A stretch of DNA of 12,277 bases from positions 1 to 12,277 of the forward strand of contig DETN01000215.1 in the NCBI GenBank assembly GCA_002362155.1, in the 5' to 3' direction. The stretch is from Lachnospiraceae bacterium UBA3287. Lineage in GTDB: Bacteria > Bacillota > Clostridia > Lachnospirales > Lachnospiraceae. Positions 1 through 7,034 of this stretch are shown piece after piece (position 1 is the first letter of the stretch; each line of letters opens with the position of its first letter). A model generated the notes under the pieces. The model was not told where the DNA came from. It ran no database searches and saw only the letters and a list, made by a program, of their open reading frames with translations. The position numbers and the translations under genes are program-made.

Positions 1-230
1 TTATCGATCACATGGTTCATGACCTCGAACTCGGCGTAGGTCTCCATGGCGTTGGTGTCCGAATCAAAGTTCAGGGTAAGATCTTCCCGGATGGCTTTCT
101 TCTCTTCCAGGGCGTTTTCCCGGACCTGGTCCAGCTTCTCCTCCAGGCTCTTCTCCATCTCCCTGAGCCTTTTGTGGAGGGCAGAAAGGTGGTCCTGTTC
201 CTCCCGGAAAATAAGGTCGTAGGCTTCCAT
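1..230 (-). CDS. helD: HelD-like RNA polymerase recycling ATPase, N-terminal fragment
   Basis: This frame opens at an ATG (228-230), 9 nt after an AGGAGA ribosome binding site, and runs off the window edge, giving 76 whole residues. The first ~50 residues are rich in Glu, Lys, Leu and Arg with heptad-like spacing (for example residues 17-40), as expected of an antiparallel coiled coil. Next comes an EDLTLNFD segment (about residues 49-56) and METYAEFEVMNHVID. The F/L-x-DLTLNFD pattern after a charged coiled coil resembles the start of Bacillus HelD and its clostridial relatives. HelD is a superfamily 1 (UvrD/Rep-like) ATPase whose N-terminal coiled coil enters RNA polymerase to free stalled or DNA-bound enzyme. 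The helicase motifs lie outside the window, so the call rests on the N-terminus alone. A different coiled-coil protein is possible. It is not co-transcribed with glgD, because a terminator separates them. Confidence 0.7.
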   Translation of the reverse strand, partial: MEAYDLIFREEQDHLSALHKRLREMEKSLEEKLDQVRENALEEKKAIREDLTLNFDSDTNAMETYAEFEVMNHVID

Positions 231-258
231 AGCTTATTTCTCCTGATCATGGTCTTCG

Positions 259-276
259 TGTCCGGAAAGCCGGACA
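259..276 (-). promoter_or_regulatory. Hairpin at the predicted 5' end of the helD mRNA
   Basis: TGTCCGG-CTTT-CCGGACA forms a perfect 7-bp stem with a 4-nt loop on the minus strand. It begins at the base right after the predicted transcription start. No U-run follows, so it is not a terminator. A stem-loop at the extreme 5' end commonly protects an mRNA from 5'-end-dependent decay, but that role is inferred here. Confidence 0.5.
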
Positions 277-283
277 TTTATTC

Positions 284-313
284 AGTATACCATGGATTTT
301 CTTTTCCGGAGAA
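284..313 (-). promoter_or_regulatory. Likely promoter of the helD-like gene
   Basis: On the minus strand a TATACT (284-289) matches the -10 consensus at five of six positions. A weak -35 candidate, TTCTCC (308-313), lies 18 nt upstream. The predicted start is an A near 277, giving a leader of about 47 nt before the ATG at 230. It sits downstream of the glgD terminator, so the helD-like gene needs its own promoter here. The -35 match is poor, so only the -10 is persuasive. Confidence 0.5.
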
Positions 314-431
314 GATCCTTTGGATTTTTCAAAAAGAGCGGAAAAGATGGGAAACATCCCGAAAAAATCAGAAAAGAAAGGCAGCTTCCGGCCCGGAGGC
401 CTTCCCGGATCCTTCCCCGGCTTCTCCGGTC

Positions 432-473
432 AAAAAAAGGTACCCGCAAAGCTTTGACGCTTCTGCGAGTACC
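432..473 (-). terminator. Intrinsic terminator of glgC-glgD
   Basis: The minus strand reads GGTAC-T-CGCA-(G)-AAGC, loop GTCAAA, then GCTT-TGCG-G-GTACC. This is a near-continuous stem of about 14 pairs with one T-G wobble and one bulged G, between 439 and 473. Seven Ts follow at once (432-438). It begins 36 nt past the glgD stop codon. Six Ts also lie on the other side (plus strand 479-484), so the element could work in both directions, though the plus-strand version has a C-A mismatch in place of the wobble. Between here and 313 I see only short, weak self-complementary stretches and no credible small gene. Confidence 0.88.
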
Positions 474-509
474 TCTCATTTTTTAATTATATGCTTTTAC
501 AGCCTGTTC

Positions 510-1619
510 TTACAGAACATCACTGTGTCTGACATAGCCTACCTGGCCTGCAGGAGCAACGACCTTGGTTCCGGGACGGATGGTGGCATATTTGTCAACG
601 ACCTGGCCGTCAAGGACAGCGCCTTCACCGACAGTGTCATAAGCCATAACGATACTGTTCTTGACAACAGCGCCCTTGCCGATCTTGACGCCGCGGGCGA
701 TGATGGAGTTCTCGACTGTGCCTTCGATCACGGCACCGTTGGAGATGTAGCTGTTCTTTACGCAGGAGCCTGCCAGATACCTTGTGGGAGCGGAATCGGA
801 GGTTCTGGTATAGATTGGCCAGTCGGGGCTGAACAGATCAGCTGCGCAGGCCTTGTCCAGCATAGCCATGCTGGCCTTGTAGTAGGAATCCAGGCTGGTC
901 AGAGGAGCGAAGACGCCCTTGTGTTCCACAGCGCGGATATCCAGCTTGTCGGTCTCGGCATTGATGATGTTGGCCAGAGTGTACATGGAGGAGGTTGCCT
1001 TTGCGTCTGCGATGAGCTTAAGCAGGAGATCCTTCTTCATGACATAGGTCTCCATGGAGATGTTCTCGGTCTCGGTGTCTTCCAGGAAAGGAGTAATGGA
1101 TTTTACTCTGTTGCCGTCCAGTGCGATCTCGTTGCAGGTGGAATAGCCTTCCTTGGCGTCTGTGACCTTGTGATACAGAACAGTGATGTCTGCGCCGGAT
1201 GCTGCGTGGTCCTGAAGCAGCTCGTTCAGATCCTGGGTGAAGATCATGCAGGAAGGAACGATCACGACATATTCCTGATGCTGCATCTTGATATAATCCA
1301 TGTTCTCATAGAGAGCATTGATGTTGGTGTTGTAAACAGCGTTCAGCTTCTGCTCTGTAGGGAAGAGCAGCTGGATTCTGCCGCGCTTGGAGTTGATGTT
1401 GTAGTGACGGCCCGTGCCGATGTGGGCTGCCAGTGAGCGGGGCTTGCTGCTGATATAAACCTGGATATTGATGATGCCGCTGTTGCTTAAGTTGGAAATG
1501 GGGAAGTCAATGACTCTGTATCTTCCCATAAAGGAGATCGCGCCGATGGGGCGATATTCCTGCAGTCCTTCAACCTTCTGATCTACAGAAGAAGTAATAA
1601 TACCAAATGCTTTTGCCAT
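510..1619 (-). CDS. glgD: Glucose-1-phosphate adenylyltransferase, GlgD-type subunit
   Basis: This 369-residue protein is the partner subunit of ADP-glucose pyrophosphorylase, which makes ADP-glucose from ATP and glucose 1-phosphate for glycogen synthesis in the cytosol. It shares the family fold with its neighbour: the GRYRVIDFPISNLSNSG block (residues 32-48) aligns with GlgC GKYRIVDFPLSNCANSG, and the C-terminal ~100 residues are left-handed beta-helix repeats (around NGAVIEGTVENSIIARGVKI). Catalytic signatures are missing. The GGRGSRL nucleotide loop is replaced by FGIITSSVDQK near the N-terminus, the SGDH metal site by VPSCMIF (residues 121-127), and no FEEKP sugar-phosphate motif is seen. 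That fits the known role of Firmicute GlgD as a mainly non-catalytic modulator of GlgC. The ATG follows an AAGGAGG site that overlaps the glgC stop codon, so translation is probably coupled. Confidence 0.95.
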   Translation of the reverse strand: MAKAFGIITSSVDQKVEGLQEYRPIGAISFMGRYRVIDFPISNLSNSGIINIQVYISSKPRSLAAHIGTGRHYNINSKRGRIQLLFPTEQKLNAVYNTNINALYENMDYIKMQHQEYVVIVPSCMIFTQDLNELLQDHAASGADITVLYHKVTDAKEGYSTCNEIALDGNRVKSITPFLEDTETENISMETYVMKKDLLLKLIADAKATSSMYTLANIINAETDKLDIRAVEHKGVFAPLTSLDSYYKASMAMLDKACAADLFSPDWPIYTRTSDSAPTRYLAGSCVKNSYISNGAVIEGTVENSIIARGVKIGKGAVVKNSIVMAYDTVGEGAVLDGQVVDKYATIRPGTKVVAPAGQVGYVRHSDVL

Positions 1620-1628
1620 TTTAACTTT

Positions 1629-1636
1629 CCTCCTTA
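1629..1636 (-). promoter_or_regulatory. Ribosome binding site of glgD overlapping the glgC stop
   Basis: TAAGGAGG on the minus strand contains the glgC stop codon TAA (1634-1636) and a full Shine-Dalgarno sequence, 9 nt before the glgD ATG. Ribosomes ending glgC therefore finish on top of the glgD start signal. This favours coupled translation and balanced amounts of the two subunits. Confidence 0.85.
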
Positions 1637-2761
1637 AACATCCTGTGCCTGCAGGGTGATTGCCTTGCTGTCAGCGCTGCCGACCACTGCGCCTTCGCCG
1701 ATGGTCACGCCGTCAGCTACCAGAGCACGTGTCACGACTGCGCCGGCCTTAACGGTAACACCGGGCATCAGAACAGAATCGATAACCTTTGCGCCTTCCT
1801 CGATCACAGCACCTGTGAAGATGACGGAATGCTTGACAGTGCCTTCTACGGAAGCGCCCTGTGTGATGTAAGCAGTATCGACTTCAGCATTGGGGCCGAT
1901 GAAAGCGGGAAGAACTGTTGCGTCTTCGGTGTAGATCTTCCATGTAGGATCATCCAGCTGCAGATCGTTGTTGTCGGTCAGCAGGTCCATGTTTGCTTCC
2001 CACAGGGAGTCGATGGTTCCGACATCCTTCCAGTATCCTTCGAATCTCCATGCGACCAGCTTCTCGCCGCCGTTGAGGAGGGTAGGGATAATGGTCTTGC
2101 CGAAGTCGTGTGCGGAGTTGGGATCGTCCTTGTCCTCGACCAGGATCTTGCGGAGCTTCTTCCAGTCAAAGATATAGATACCCATGGAAGCCAGGGTGCT
2201 GCGGGGATGTGCGGGCTTCTCTTCGAAGTCGATGATCCTGTCGTTTTCGTCTGTGATCATGATACCGAAGCGGGTTGCCTCCTCCAGGGAAACAGGCATA
2301 ACAGCGATGGTGGCTGCTGCGCCCTGTGCCTTGTGGACCTGAAGCATCTTGTCATAGTTCATCTTGTAGATATGGTCGCCGGAAAGAACCAGAAGGTATT
2401 TGGGATCATATGTGTCGATAAAGTCGATGTTCTGGGTAATGGCGTCTGCCGTGCCGCGGTATACGTCAAGACCTGCATCTGCTTTCTCACGGGGAGTCAG
2501 AACGAATACACCACTGTCTTTGGTATCAAGGCCCCACAGACCTCCCTTAGCAACGTAGCTGTTCAGCAGTACGGATTCATACTGTGTCAGAACGCCGACA
2601 ACATCAACGCCGGAGTTTGCGCAGTTTGACAGAGGGAAATCGACAATACGGTATTTTCCGCCGTATGATACTGCAGGCTTTGCTACCTTATCGGTAAGAG
2701 CGAGCAGACGACTTCCCCGACCACCGGCCAGGATCATTGCTAACATTTCGTTTTGTTTCAT
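1634..2761 (-). CDS. glgC: Glucose-1-phosphate adenylyltransferase, catalytic subunit GlgC
   Basis: This 375-residue enzyme catalyses ATP + glucose 1-phosphate to ADP-glucose + pyrophosphate, the committed step of bacterial glycogen synthesis. The N-terminal nucleotidyltransferase domain (about 1-250) has the pyrophosphorylase loop LAGGRGSRL (11-19), KPAVSYGGKYRIVDFPLSN (28-46), the metal-binding SGDHIYKMNY (127-136, Asp129) and the sugar-phosphate motif FEEKP (179-183, Lys182). The C-terminal part (about 285-365) is hexapeptide-type beta helix, for example VADGVTIGEGAVVGS. All expected catalytic residues are present, unlike in glgD 14 bp downstream. The length is normal for the Firmicute type. 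The two probably form a GlgC/GlgD hetero-oligomer whose allosteric control cannot be read from sequence. The ATG at 2761 follows a GTGAGGA-type site and a roughly 60-nt leader. Confidence 0.97.
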   Translation of the reverse strand: MKQNEMLAMILAGGRGSRLLALTDKVAKPAVSYGGKYRIVDFPLSNCANSGVDVVGVLTQYESVLLNSYVAKGGLWGLDTKDSGVFVLTPREKADAGLDVYRGTADAITQNIDFIDTYDPKYLLVLSGDHIYKMNYDKMLQVHKAQGAAATIAVMPVSLEEATRFGIMITDENDRIIDFEEKPAHPRSTLASMGIYIFDWKKLRKILVEDKDDPNSAHDFGKTIIPTLLNGGEKLVAWRFEGYWKDVGTIDSLWEANMDLLTDNNDLQLDDPTWKIYTEDATVLPAFIGPNAEVDTAYITQGASVEGTVKHSVIFTGAVIEEGAKVIDSVLMPGVTVKAGAVVTRALVADGVTIGEGAVVGSADSKAITLQAQDV

Positions 2762-2830
2762 GATGTGTCCTCACTTTCCTGAATTGTTTTACCAATCGTG
2801 TCACTTCATTAAGTGCAATAAGCTATTCAC

Positions 2831-2859
2831 ATTGTACAATATTATGCATTAAATTGAAA
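2831..2859 (-). promoter_or_regulatory. Likely glgC-glgD promoter
   Basis: On the minus strand a -10 TACAAT (2831-2836) lies 17 nt downstream of a -35-like TTTCAA (2854-2859). The gap 2762-2942 is strikingly AT-rich compared with the flanking genes. The -10 is part of a perfect 10-bp palindrome, ATTGTACAAT (2831-2840). Further down the leader CACTT-AATG-AAGTG (2802-2815) makes a small 5-bp inverted repeat. Either palindrome could be a protein site, but neither matches an operator I recognise. The start would be near 2824. Confidence 0.5.
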
Positions 2860-2893
2860 TATTGTTTGTAGAAAATTCGTAAATACTTGATAA

Positions 2894-2917
2894 ATTTTTA
2901 TTCAGATTTTTATTCAG
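2894..2917 (-). repeat. Perfect 12-bp tandem repeat upstream of glgC
   Basis: The unit CTGAATAAAAAT (minus strand) occurs twice back to back, at 2906-2917 and 2894-2905. A further partial TCTGA sits just upstream of the first copy. The array lies about 35-60 nt upstream of the proposed -35 and between the kinase stop codon and the glgC promoter. It could be an activator site, an UP-like AT-rich element, or a chance slippage duplication. Confidence 0.75.
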
Positions 2918-2942
2918 AGTCAGATACATTACACAGCCTGCC

Positions 2943-5477
2943 TCAGGTATTCAGTATAGTCTTCAGAATTGAACGCAGGGCCGATACTTCCACGGGCTTG
3001 GCGATATAGGCGTTCATTCCGGCCTCCATGCATTTGCGCATATCCTCGTCGAAGGCATCCGCCGTAATGGCGATGATGGGGACGCCCGCCACCTCCGGAT
3101 CCTCCAGCTTCCGGATGGCTCTGGTGGCCTCGTATCCGTTCATGATGGGCATCTGCAGGTCCATCAGGACAGCGTCAAAGCCGCCTGGGCCGCCTCTCAA
3201 TACCTTGGTGACGGCCACCTCGCCGTTGACGGCCGTATCCACCCGGTAGCCGGCATCCTCCAGGATGGCCACGGCGATCTCCCGGTTCAGGTAGTTGTCC
3301 TCCACCAGCAGGATCTTCTGCTTGTAGCCCTTTCTGCGCCGCTTTCTGGAGACCGTGACAGGATTTTCACGGAAGAAGCAGTACTTGGTCAGCTTCCCTT
3401 TGCCGTCGGTCCAGGCCAGGTCGTTCCCCTGGTTCTTCTGGAGCTCCAGGGCGAAACGGGCGATGAATTCGGTGCCCTCTCCCTGCCTGGATCTGACCGA
3501 GATCATGCCGTCCATGGCGTCCAGAATGGCCTTGACGATGGGCATGCCCAGGCCTGTTCCGGCCACCCGGCTGACCGTGGTATTGTTCTCTCTCTCGAAG
3601 GGCTCGAAGATCTTCTTCTGGAAGTCATCGGACATGCCGATACCGTTGTCGATGACGTGGAATTCGCAGTAGACCCTGTTGTCGGAGCTCATGCCGGACT
3701 GGAAGGCCTTGAGGGCCACTCTGCCTCCCTCGGGGGTGTATTTATTGGCGTTGGAAAGGAGATTTAACAGGACCTGGGTCAGACGGAGCTTGTCGCAGTA
3801 GACCAGATCCGGCATTGCGGGATCGATCTCGCAGACCATGGTGATGTTCTTTTTCTCCATGGATGGCTCTATGATATCCAGCGCCGAGTCGATGATCTCC
3901 CTGAGAGAGTTCTCCTCGTGCCGGAGGGTCATCTCGCCGCTCTCGATCCTGCTCATGTCCAGAACGTCGTTGATCAGGCGCAGAAGATGCGTGCCGGATG
4001 CAGTGATCTTCTCCAGCGAGTTGCGGACCACTTTTTTATCGTCGATATGGCTCTCGGCTATGGAGGCGAAGCCTATGATGGCGTTCATGGGGGTCCGGAT
4101 GTCGTGGGACATGTTGGAGAGGAAGGTGCTCTTGGCCTTGTCGGCCTGCCTGGCCTGTTCCAGGGCCTGCTCCAGCTGCTCTCTCTGCTGACGTTCCAGA
4201 TTCTTCTCGTTCTGTATATTGGCGAAACCGATCATGACCTCGGAAATATGCCGGGTGTCCTGGCCCAGTCTGGCCACCTGGCAGCGGTAGTACTCCCGGA
4301 AATTCCTGCCCCGGAAGGTAAAGCTGTATTCCGCCCGGTCCCGCAGCAGCTGCCGGATCACCTCTGGATCCATGTTGTGGAGAAAGAGCTCCATGTCCTT
4401 TTCATAGACGCCTTTTTCCGCAAAGAGCTCCACGGTCCTGTCGTATTCCGGTACGAAGACAGAGCTGTATCGGGTCAGGAAGTAGTTGTTGGTCCGGTAG
4501 ATATCGTAGGTATTGTGGTCCAGGTCCGCAAAATACACGGTCTCGAAGGCCCTGGTCAGGGAGTCGATCATATCCAGTCTGCGGGAGTTCTCTCTGGCGA
4601 TCCGGATCCTCTCCGTCATGTCGCTCAGGATCATCATGCCCTTGATATGGCCGCTTTCCACGTCCCTGGTCAGGGTGATGGACTCTCTCAGCCAGACCTC
4701 ATTGCCGAAGCGGTCCCTGACCATGTACTGGATCAGGGGATCTCTCTCTCCTGTCTCATAGAGGCTGATCAGCCGCTCCGCGTCCACCAGCTGGCAGAAA
4801 TCGTTCCTGTTGTCGGACTGGATCCTGCCGGCCCAGTATTCCCTGGATCTGGACAGGGGATAGGGGGTCGTCTTTCCCTCGTCCTCCCAGAACACGTCGG
4901 GGCTGAAGAAGGAACTGCTCAGGATCATGTCATCGGTAACGTCCACCTCATAGGTGGCCACTACGTCCGCAGCCGCCAGGGCGTTGGAAAGGGCAAAGCC
5001 CTGGGACAGGTCGTTCCGAAGGCCCGAAAGGGCGTTGACCTCCGCTATGCCGATGTCGGTATCCTCCGGTCCCCCGTGCCTGGTATCCGGGATCCTTCGG
5101 CAGATCAGGGCCTTCCAGGGAACGCCGATCTTGTTCTCCAGAAGCCTGACGTCGATCTTCTCCCAGGTCCCGTTCTTTAAGGGATAGGCCAGGGTATAGG
5201 AAGGTCTTTTCCTGAGGACCCTGCGGAAATCCGCAATGGTGGTGTTCTGCTCGTGCCAGATCCAGTAATCCGGATCCACGGCAGCCTCTCTGTATACCCG
5301 GTTGACCTGAGTAAAGCAGGCTCCGGGCCAGAAGGGGACCCGGAGCAGGTCATCCCTGACCTGGGCATGGATCTCTTCCACCGTATCCGCTTCCAGATCC
5401 ACCAGAAAAACCTCGGTATATTCATTCAGAAACGCGACCAGCAGCTGGTCGTTCAACTGTTCTCCGCTCATTTTCAT
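2943..5477 (-). CDS. Soluble PAS-type hybrid sensor histidine kinase/response regulator
   Basis: The 844-residue protein has no membrane segment or signal peptide, so it should sense a cytosolic cue. Three PAS-like modules come first (about 18-130, 165-292 and 303-425), then a short coiled coil (425-448). The kinase core follows: H box SNMSHDIRTPMN with phospho-acceptor His458, N box NLLSNANKY (Asn576), G1 DNGIGM (610-615), F box FEPFE and G2 GTGLGM (640-645). A basic linker (RKRRRKG, about 711-717) leads to a receiver domain with acidic pair Glu726/Asp727, phospho-acceptor Asp773, Thr805 and Lys827. All catalytic residues are intact. There is no HPt and no DNA-binding output, and no partner gene is adjacent, so the target is unknown. 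Met1 and Met3 are both plausible starts: AAAGGA is 6 nt before Met1 and GGAG is 7 nt before Met3. The signal sensed is not deducible. Confidence 0.93.
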   Translation of the reverse strand: MKMSGEQLNDQLLVAFLNEYTEVFLVDLEADTVEEIHAQVRDDLLRVPFWPGACFTQVNRVYREAAVDPDYWIWHEQNTTIADFRRVLRKRPSYTLAYPLKNGTWEKIDVRLLENKIGVPWKALICRRIPDTRHGGPEDTDIGIAEVNALSGLRNDLSQGFALSNALAAADVVATYEVDVTDDMILSSSFFSPDVFWEDEGKTTPYPLSRSREYWAGRIQSDNRNDFCQLVDAERLISLYETGERDPLIQYMVRDRFGNEVWLRESITLTRDVESGHIKGMMILSDMTERIRIARENSRRLDMIDSLTRAFETVYFADLDHNTYDIYRTNNYFLTRYSSVFVPEYDRTVELFAEKGVYEKDMELFLHNMDPEVIRQLLRDRAEYSFTFRGRNFREYYRCQVARLGQDTRHISEVMIGFANIQNEKNLERQQREQLEQALEQARQADKAKSTFLSNMSHDIRTPMNAIIGFASIAESHIDDKKVVRNSLEKITASGTHLLRLINDVLDMSRIESGEMTLRHEENSLREIIDSALDIIEPSMEKKNITMVCEIDPAMPDLVYCDKLRLTQVLLNLLSNANKYTPEGGRVALKAFQSGMSSDNRVYCEFHVIDNGIGMSDDFQKKIFEPFERENNTTVSRVAGTGLGMPIVKAILDAMDGMISVRSRQGEGTEFIARFALELQKNQGNDLAWTDGKGKLTKYCFFRENPVTVSRKRRRKGYKQKILLVEDNYLNREIAVAILEDAGYRVDTAVNGEVAVTKVLRGGPGGFDAVLMDLQMPIMNGYEATRAIRKLEDPEVAGVPIIAITADAFDEDMRKCMEAGMNAYIAKPVEVSALRSILKTILNT

Positions 5478-5533
5478 ACTCCATCCTTTTAATGCAGGAC
5501 CAAAGTGCCCGGCCCGGAGCCTTCACTATTCTG

Positions 5534-5542
5534 ATTTTACCA
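5534..5542 (-). promoter_or_regulatory. Possible extended -10 promoter of the hybrid kinase
   Basis: TGGTAAAAT on the minus strand combines a TGn extension with a TAAAAT hexamer (5534-5539). No good -35 lies upstream, which extended -10 promoters can tolerate. The predicted start near 5527 gives a leader of about 50 nt that includes a GC-rich stretch (5503-5520). The 89-bp gap to the MATE gene has no convincing terminator, so read-through from that gene is also possible. Confidence 0.4.
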
Positions 5543-5566
5543 TCTGACCGGAAAAAAGTGTATATA

Positions 5567-6958
5567 TCATAAGCGCTCTGTCCTCTCCTGCCCTGCATCC
5601 TTATCTGTTTTTTTCTCCCGGTCTCCCTTTTCCAGCCCCCGCATGATCAGGAAATACAGAAGAAGGGCCGTCAGGGCGCCGCAGAGCCAGGCCGCTCCGT
5701 CCGCGGAAACTGCCATGCGGTAGTTTCCTGCCCGCATGGAGGCGCGGGCCATAAAGATCCTGCCGGAAAGCTCGGCAAAGCCCACCGCCAGGGCCGTTCC
5801 GGCTCTTCCCACCCCCTGGATCACGGACCGGAAGACAAAGATGGTGCCCAGAAAGATGTAAAAGGCGGTATTGATCCGGATATAGGTCTCTGCCCATCCG
5901 GAAAAGAGGGACAGATCTGTCCCCGGGTCGAAAAAGAAGGGCAGAAAGACCGGCAGCAGGGTATTGGACAGGGTAAAGGCCAGGGCCGTATAGACCAGAA
6001 GGATCAGGGCCGCCGCTTTAACGCCTTTCCGGATCCGGCCAATATCCCCGCCGCCGAAGTTCTGTCCCGCATAGGCGGACATGGCCTGGCCCAGGGAAAA
6101 GTAGCCCTGGGTCAGCAGCATATGGATCTTGCTGGCGGCCGTATAGCCTGCCACGGCCACGGCTCCGAAAAGATTGACGGCGGACTGCATGATGATGGTG
6201 CCCGACGCCGTGATGGCATAGATAAAGGCCATGGGCAGAGCCGACCGGAGCTGCTCTGTGACAAAAGCCCGGTCCGGGCGGAACATGGAAGGCTCCGGCC
6301 GAAGGACATGGACCTTCCCGTAGATGTAAAGGGCGCAGAGAAGGGCCGATACGCCCTGGGACAGCACCGTTGCCAGGGCTGCACCCCGGGTTCCCTGATG
6401 AAAGGCCAGGATAAAGGCCAGGTCCAGGACCACGTTCAGACAGGAGGAAAAGATCAGAAAATAAAGGGGCACCCGGCTGTTGCCCACAGCCCTCAGGAAG
6501 GAAGCCATGAGATTATAAAAGAGGGTGCATGCAAGACCTCCGCAGATAACGGAGATATAGGCATAGGCATCCCCGTAGATCTCTTCCGGCGTATGCATGG
6601 CAGTGAGCAGAGGGCGCATCAGAGACAGGCTGAAGAGACTCATGACAAGGGCCGTGCAGGCAGACAGGAGGATCCCGTTTGCCACGGACCTCCTGGTCCC
6701 GTCCGCGTCTCCTGCCCCGAACCTCTGGCTGGTCAGGATGGTAAAGCCTATGGCCATGCCGTTGGACACCCCTACCACCAGAAAAAAGATGGTCCCGACG
6801 CTGCCCACGGCCGCCAGGGCCCTGTCGCCCACAAAACGGCCCACGATGACCGTATCCACCATGTTGTAGAGCTGCTGGAAGCAGTTGCCTATGAACATGG
6901 GAACGGCGAAGCGGAGAATGAGCCCCAGGGGGCTGCCTTTCGTAAGATCCTTTTCCAT
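5567..6958 (-). CDS. MATE family multidrug/metabolite efflux transporter
   Basis: This 463-residue polytopic membrane protein has the length and about 12 membrane segments of MATE exporters, which use Na+ or H+ gradients to expel cationic drugs or metabolites. Family landmarks are AVPMFIGNCFQQLYNMVDTV (18-37), IVGRFVGDRALAAVG (38-52) and GFTILTSQRFGAGD (71-84) in the first half. The matching second-half start is ALPMAFIYAITASG (240-253), followed by YAGQNFGGGDIGRIRKG (296-312), the usual inter-helix signature. The final ~22 residues (442-463) form a highly charged Lys/Glu/Asp/Arg tail beyond the last helix, probably cytosolic. The ATG follows an AGGAAAAGG stretch. No regulator is fused or immediately upstream, so the substrate cannot be named. 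A role tied to the kinase gene just downstream is possible but unsupported. Confidence 0.93.
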   Translation of the reverse strand: MEKDLTKGSPLGLILRFAVPMFIGNCFQQLYNMVDTVIVGRFVGDRALAAVGSVGTIFFLVVGVSNGMAIGFTILTSQRFGAGDADGTRRSVANGILLSACTALVMSLFSLSLMRPLLTAMHTPEEIYGDAYAYISVICGGLACTLFYNLMASFLRAVGNSRVPLYFLIFSSCLNVVLDLAFILAFHQGTRGAALATVLSQGVSALLCALYIYGKVHVLRPEPSMFRPDRAFVTEQLRSALPMAFIYAITASGTIIMQSAVNLFGAVAVAGYTAASKIHMLLTQGYFSLGQAMSAYAGQNFGGGDIGRIRKGVKAAALILLVYTALAFTLSNTLLPVFLPFFFDPGTDLSLFSGWAETYIRINTAFYIFLGTIFVFRSVIQGVGRAGTALAVGFAELSGRIFMARASMRAGNYRMAVSADGAAWLCGALTALLLYFLIMRGLEKGDREKKTDKDAGQERTERL

Positions 6959-6990
6959 AAATGCCTTTTCCTGTCTTTTAATCGCAAGAA

Positions 6991-7013
6991 GGGGACCGCA
7001 GACTGCGGTCCCC
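6991..7013 (-). terminator. Hairpin after the cytidylate-kinase-like gene
   Basis: GGGGACCGCA-GTC-TGCGGTCCCC is a perfect 10-bp inverted repeat with a 3-nt loop, 21 nt past the upstream stop codon. The minus strand continues TTCTTGCGATT, a short and broken U-run, so termination may be partial. The hairpin also lies 32 nt upstream of the MATE start codon, leaving little room for a separate MATE promoter. Leaky read-through would let the MATE gene share the upstream transcript. Confidence 0.65.
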
Positions 7014-7034
7014 TGTCATGTTATTGCTCTGATG

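Noticed and set aside
282..479. A possible small minus-strand protein of 65 residues between glgD and helD
   Set aside because: Its start lies inside the glgD terminator hairpin, it has no ribosome binding site, and its end overlaps the proposed helD promoter.
12..1436. A 474-codon plus-strand frame opposite helD and glgD
   Set aside because: It crosses the glgD terminator and runs antisense to both genes; the translated product has no family features.
3918..5180. A 420-codon plus-strand frame opposite the hybrid kinase
   Set aside because: The kinase frame contains every expected catalytic motif, so this is its antisense shadow.
2943..6958. A kinase-MATE pair as a drug-sensing resistance module
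   Set aside because: The genes merely adjoin; the kinase has its own likely promoter and no DNA-binding output, and nothing in the sequence links its signal to export.
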